A DNA stretch of 64,000 nt. Origin: Desulfobacterales bacterium. GTDB lineage: Bacteria > Desulfobacterota > UBA8473. How positions within the stretch are numbered: the first letter of the stretch is position 1; each line of letters begins with the position of its first letter. The DNA lies in contig JACQWO010000051.1 in assembly GCA_016209225.1 (NCBI GenBank), positions 1 through 64,000 of the forward strand. Direction: 5' to 3'. Shown here in pieces: positions 61,427-64,000 of the stretch. The position numbers and the translations under genes were made by a program. The notes under the pieces are model-generated. The model did not search any database. It was not told the origin of the DNA and saw only the letters and a program-made list of their open reading frames with translations.

Positions 61427-63187
61427 TCATAAATCCTTCATGTTTTTGACCTTTTTCTCCGATTTGATATAATTATCAATTCCCTTGTAGAATGCTGAGT
61501 GGCTGGTAGGTGTTAAAATATGAATGCCCTCGCCTCCATTTTTCCTTATATAATCATCAATTTGTTGCAAGAATCTTTGATTCCACCTATGTTTCTCTAC
61601 ATTAAGTTCGTATTCTTTAGTTTCCAACTTTTCTTCGTAATAAAGAGCGCCCTTTATTTTTTTCTTGTCCATATATCCATCCATGCCTGCAATAAAAATA
61701 CGGTTGGCGCCCATAACAATGGCTACACCTAAGAGTAATACCGAAATAGTGCGGCAATTTGATTTAATAACACCATCTTTAATATCAAAATCAGCATCCA
61801 GAATATCCCTAAAAAATAGAGTTTCATATTCACGACTGATGTATTCCGAAATCATTTCGTGGGGAATATTTTCCCCTATCAACAATTTAGAACTGGGGCT
61901 GACCGTATCAGCATACATTACAAACCGTTTCTTGTTGTTGAAAGCATGATAATCAGGTTCGAATAGGCCGGACAAGTAATTGGCTCCAAGAATCAAAGGG
62001 TTATATTTTTCTATGAAAGTATAGATATTGCTCTGATATTTTTTGAGACTTGGACCGTTAGCCAATATTAGAAAATCACGCCCGGCATGCCTTTTTACAT
62101 AAGGAACAATTTTGTTGTTTCCTAATAAATTATCTTCAGGTGGCTTTTTTTTATCAGCTAAGGCTTTCTTGCCCAAACTGCCAACTACCCCCCTTTTTAT
62201 CAAATTATCAATAATGCTGCGATCAAAACCTATGGGTTTCATCTCTTCGATAACTTCCATAGCCTTCCAGATGTCCTCGATTGAGTACTCGCGTCGTTTA
62301 ACCAATTCGGCAGCGTAATAGGGGTGGCACTTAAAGATGCCTGAAATCATATATGGCAACTGATATCCCCAGGGCATTTCTTTCTTAATATCTACAAAAT
62401 ACCTGTCTACGCAATTCAGGACAGGGATTACATTGTACTTGCTGTTTCCTTGGACTTCCAGGTAGGCAATAAGAGCTTCTGTTGTTAGATTTCCTGATCC
62501 TCGACCCATCCCATAAATGGAACTATCAATAATGTTGATTCCGACTTTTATTGCTTCAAGGGTGTTGGCAAAAGCCATCTGAAGACTATCATGAGGATGA
62601 AAGCCAACCTTAACTGTTCCCAAGTCTAGAAATGGTTCAAATAATGCTTTTATTTCGTTAGGGAAAATAGAACCATAGCTATCGGCAATATAGAAGTAGT
62701 CCATCCCTGAATTTTTTATCGCATATGTCAAATCAACTTTCTCATACCCAGTGTAACTGGTAAAACCCATAGCCTGAAGAGACGTGACGTATCCTTTGGC
62801 TTTTATCTTTTCTAATAAACCTATTGCATCAAACACTTTGTCCTTGTGTGTGGCTATCCGTATCATTGTCACCACACTATATTTTTTTTCATCTAAATCT
62901 TCCAAATCGATTTTCCCATAATCGCCCATTAGAACTACCTTTGCGCCTTCTATTCCCCTGGTTACTTCTTGCAAATTTTCTTCACTTGTGAATCTCCATG
63001 GTCCATAAACCGCTGGATCAAAATTCTTTTCAGTTCCCCTAAAGCCGAGTTCTACGTAGTCAACCCCGCTTTTAGAGAGGGTGCGGTAAACTTCTCGAAC
63101 CATCCTCTTTTCAAACCACCAGTTATTGACATATCCACCGTCGCGGATGGTGCAATCTAATATTTCTATTTTGTTCTTTTGATCCAT
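61427..63187 (-). CDS. Fusion: HMGL-like aldolase + DUF115/MptE-like domain
   Basis: 586 residues. Residues 1-330 are an HMGL-like aldolase (4-hydroxy-2-oxovalerate aldolase type): ILDCTIRDGGYVNNWW with D11 and R15, GFHPHDSLQMAFAN with metal His H197 and H199, and GMGRGSGN (227-233). Residues ~355-586 are a DUF115-like domain: DFLILANGPSLKKYQ (371-385), IFIAGMDGY (497-505), resembling a glycosyl/pyrophosphoryl transferase of the maf/MptE group. It could make or remake a 3-deoxy-2-ulosonic acid by pyruvate condensation and then transfer it. Start ATG at 63187 has only a distant GAGG. Confidence 0.82.
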   Translation of the reverse strand: MDQKNKIEILDCTIRDGGYVNNWWFEKRMVREVYRTLSKSGVDYVELGFRGTEKNFDPAVYGPWRFTSEENLQEVTRGIEGAKVVLMGDYGKIDLEDLDEKKYSVVTMIRIATHKDKVFDAIGLLEKIKAKGYVTSLQAMGFTSYTGYEKVDLTYAIKNSGMDYFYIADSYGSIFPNEIKALFEPFLDLGTVKVGFHPHDSLQMAFANTLEAIKVGINIIDSSIYGMGRGSGNLTTEALIAYLEVQGNSKYNVIPVLNCVDRYFVDIKKEMPWGYQLPYMISGIFKCHPYYAAELVKRREYSIEDIWKAMEVIEEMKPIGFDRSIIDNLIKRGVVGSLGKKALADKKKPPEDNLLGNNKIVPYVKRHAGRDFLILANGPSLKKYQSNIYTFIEKYNPLILGANYLSGLFEPDYHAFNNKKRFVMYADTVSPSSKLLIGENIPHEMISEYISREYETLFFRDILDADFDIKDGVIKSNCRTISVLLLGVAIVMGANRIFIAGMDGYMDKKKIKGALYYEEKLETKEYELNVEKHRWNQRFLQQIDDYIRKNGGEGIHILTPTSHSAFYKGIDNYIKSEKKVKNMKDL

Positions 63188-63204
63188 AGATTGTGTTGCC
63201 TCAA

Positions 63205-63378
63205 TTGAAGGTAATCCTGATGGTAAGCACCATCAGTTATGCTAACATCATGTCCGTTCTTTTCCGGTAAAGTCCCGAGTAGCAACGTAGCTGTGCTTGG
63301 ATAAGCTGATCCCTTACGAAGGTAATTAAAATCTATCTCAGGAGGAAAATTCATCAATACTATTCTTCCATTAACCAT
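63205..63378 (-). pseudogene. Radical SAM (B12-binding) gene remnant, first ~58 codons
   Basis: The ATG at 63378 starts GRIVLMNFPPEIDFNYLRKG, then SAYPSTATLLLGTLPEKNGH, which is the N-terminal B12-binding strand-helix of radical SAM proteins like those elsewhere in the window. Similarity stops near 63205 (DYLQ); the frame then runs into the next gene's start and stops at 63166. No cluster cysteines exist. It is a truncated gene, showing a deletion between a radical SAM gene and the aldolase fusion. Confidence 0.72.
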
Positions 63379-63395
63379 TTTTCTCTATCAATTAC

Positions 63396-64000
63396 CTACT
63401 TTATAATTGATTGTATTGATTCAAGGATGTTTTCTGCGGGGTTGCCTTTGTATATGCAGTATCTTTCTAAATATTCGCTGTTCTCTAAATCTACTGAGGG
63501 GAGACTATCATTCATACAATCGATTATCCGACCAATAAACTCCTCTCTTGTATTACAAACTACGGCTCTCTTAGACAGTACATTAGCTGCCTCTGCCGTC
63601 AAGCTGAGAAATATCCTATCAGTATAGGCAATAATGTTGTTGCCTGTAACAACTGCTTCACTTTGTGCCGTGGTTCCTGCTACATCCAGGAGAATCGTGT
63701 CCACATTATATTTCTTCAAACAGTCAGTAAAAGACAGATTGTCAATAATTTGAAACCTGTCAGGGTATAAACTTTCAATGTAAGGTCTAAGGTAATGTTG
63801 TGCATAAGTGCCGGGAGGAAATTTTATAATTTTATGTTCATTGCATAATGCCAATGTGTCAATAATCTGCTTCTGAAAATGAAACAGCTTAGGATCTATA
63901 TAGGCAAAAGCAGAAAAGAAATTGTCATTTACAATCATAGGAAGGTACATTATTTTTACTTGAGATTTTGGGGGGTTCGTTGATTTATGTTCCTTGGCAA
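63396..64000 (-). CDS. Hypothetical protein, possibly GT-B/surface carbohydrate protein (partial, runs off right edge)
   Basis: The frame from the window edge stays open through residues AKEHKSTNPPKSQVKI before the ATG at 63950, so that ATG is unlikely to be the true start and the protein continues beyond the window. The visible 184+ residues include IIKFPPGTYAQHYLRPYIES, VDTILLDVAGTTAQSEAVVT and NIIAYTDRIFLSLTAEAANVL, a pattern like the C-terminal half of GT-B surface carbohydrate proteins (compare 53447-55159). Family assignment tentative. Confidence 0.6.
   Translation of the reverse strand, partial: AKEHKSTNPPKSQVKIMYLPMIVNDNFFSAFAYIDPKLFHFQKQIIDTLALCNEHKIIKFPPGTYAQHYLRPYIESLYPDRFQIIDNLSFTDCLKKYNVDTILLDVAGTTAQSEAVVTGNNIIAYTDRIFLSLTAEAANVLSKRAVVCNTREEFIGRIIDCMNDSLPSVDLENSEYLERYCIYKGNPAENILESIQSIIK

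Noticed and set aside
1..64000. tRNA, rRNA, CRISPR array, JUMPstart/ops element
   Set aside because: I saw no cloverleaf, spaced direct repeats or GGCGGTAG-type sequence on reading; a computational scan would be needed to exclude them.

Overview
The window is almost wholly a surface-polysaccharide (O-antigen or capsule type) biosynthesis island. From about 0.5 kb to the right edge, every gene I accept lies on the minus strand, so transcription runs from high to low coordinates. Many neighbours are joined by ATGA or TAATG overlaps or by gaps of a few bases. The only accepted plus-strand genes are at the extreme left: the end of an IS200/IS605-like transposase and an orphan ribbon-helix-helix/UPF0175 antitoxin. 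Base composition looks moderate to AT-rich, and starts are often TTG, GTG or possibly CTG with good Shine-Dalgarno sequences. The contents (Wzx/Wzy system, GDP-heptose genes, many cobalamin-type radical SAM proteins, CMP-Kdo synthetase, a palindromic repeat with GTAAAAAG arms) point to a Gram-negative anaerobe, perhaps Desulfobacterota or Nitrospirota. That placement is inference.

Layout from the right (5' of transcription) to the left. 57.2-64.0 kb: a possible ulosonic-acid module with an aldolase-DUF115 fusion, KdsB, a PfkB kinase, a radical SAM protein and a methyltransferase, plus a radical SAM gene remnant and a partial gene at the edge. 46.6-57.2 kb: a CDP-6-deoxyhexose module (RfbF, RfbG, RmlC-like epimerase, SDR reductase), glycosyltransferases, methyltransferases and a four-helix-bundle pseudogene. 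34.1-46.6 kb: a transglutaminase-like protein, GT2 and GT-C enzymes, and a deoxyamino-sugar module (2,3-dehydratase, FdtA-like ketoisomerase, Gfo/Idh oxidoreductase, DegT aminotransferase) interrupted by a 153-bp MITE-like palindrome.

26.2-34.1 kb: GT4 enzymes, asparagine synthetase-like AsnB, a transglutaminase-fold protein without its catalytic Cys, and the Wzx flippase. 13.0-26.1 kb: the most unusual part. It is a GDP-heptose module (HddA kinase, HddC guanylyltransferase, Gmd/DmhA-like 4,6-dehydratase, RmlC-like epimerase and two SDRs without the catalytic Tyr) interleaved with two split thiamine-diphosphate enzymes: a transketolase N/C pair and a pyruvate-dehydrogenase-type E1 alpha/beta pair without E2 or E3. 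This could make a modified, possibly two-carbon-branched heptose. 2.4-13.0 kb: a GT-methyltransferase fusion, a polysaccharide deacetylase, radical SAM proteins including a radical SAM-GT2 fusion, an O-antigen polymerase/ligase and an LPG-synthase-type membrane protein. The left end holds a WecB gene lacking its last third and the first 45 codons of a glycosyltransferase, cut off where the antitoxin gene ends.

Together the genes suggest assembly of a lipid-linked oligosaccharide containing several rare sugars (a modified heptose, a CDP-deoxyhexose, a deoxyamino sugar and perhaps a CMP-ulosonate). It would be heavily methylated, flipped by Wzx and polymerised by Wzy. Truncated genes at both ends, and the repeats, indicate repeated module exchange.
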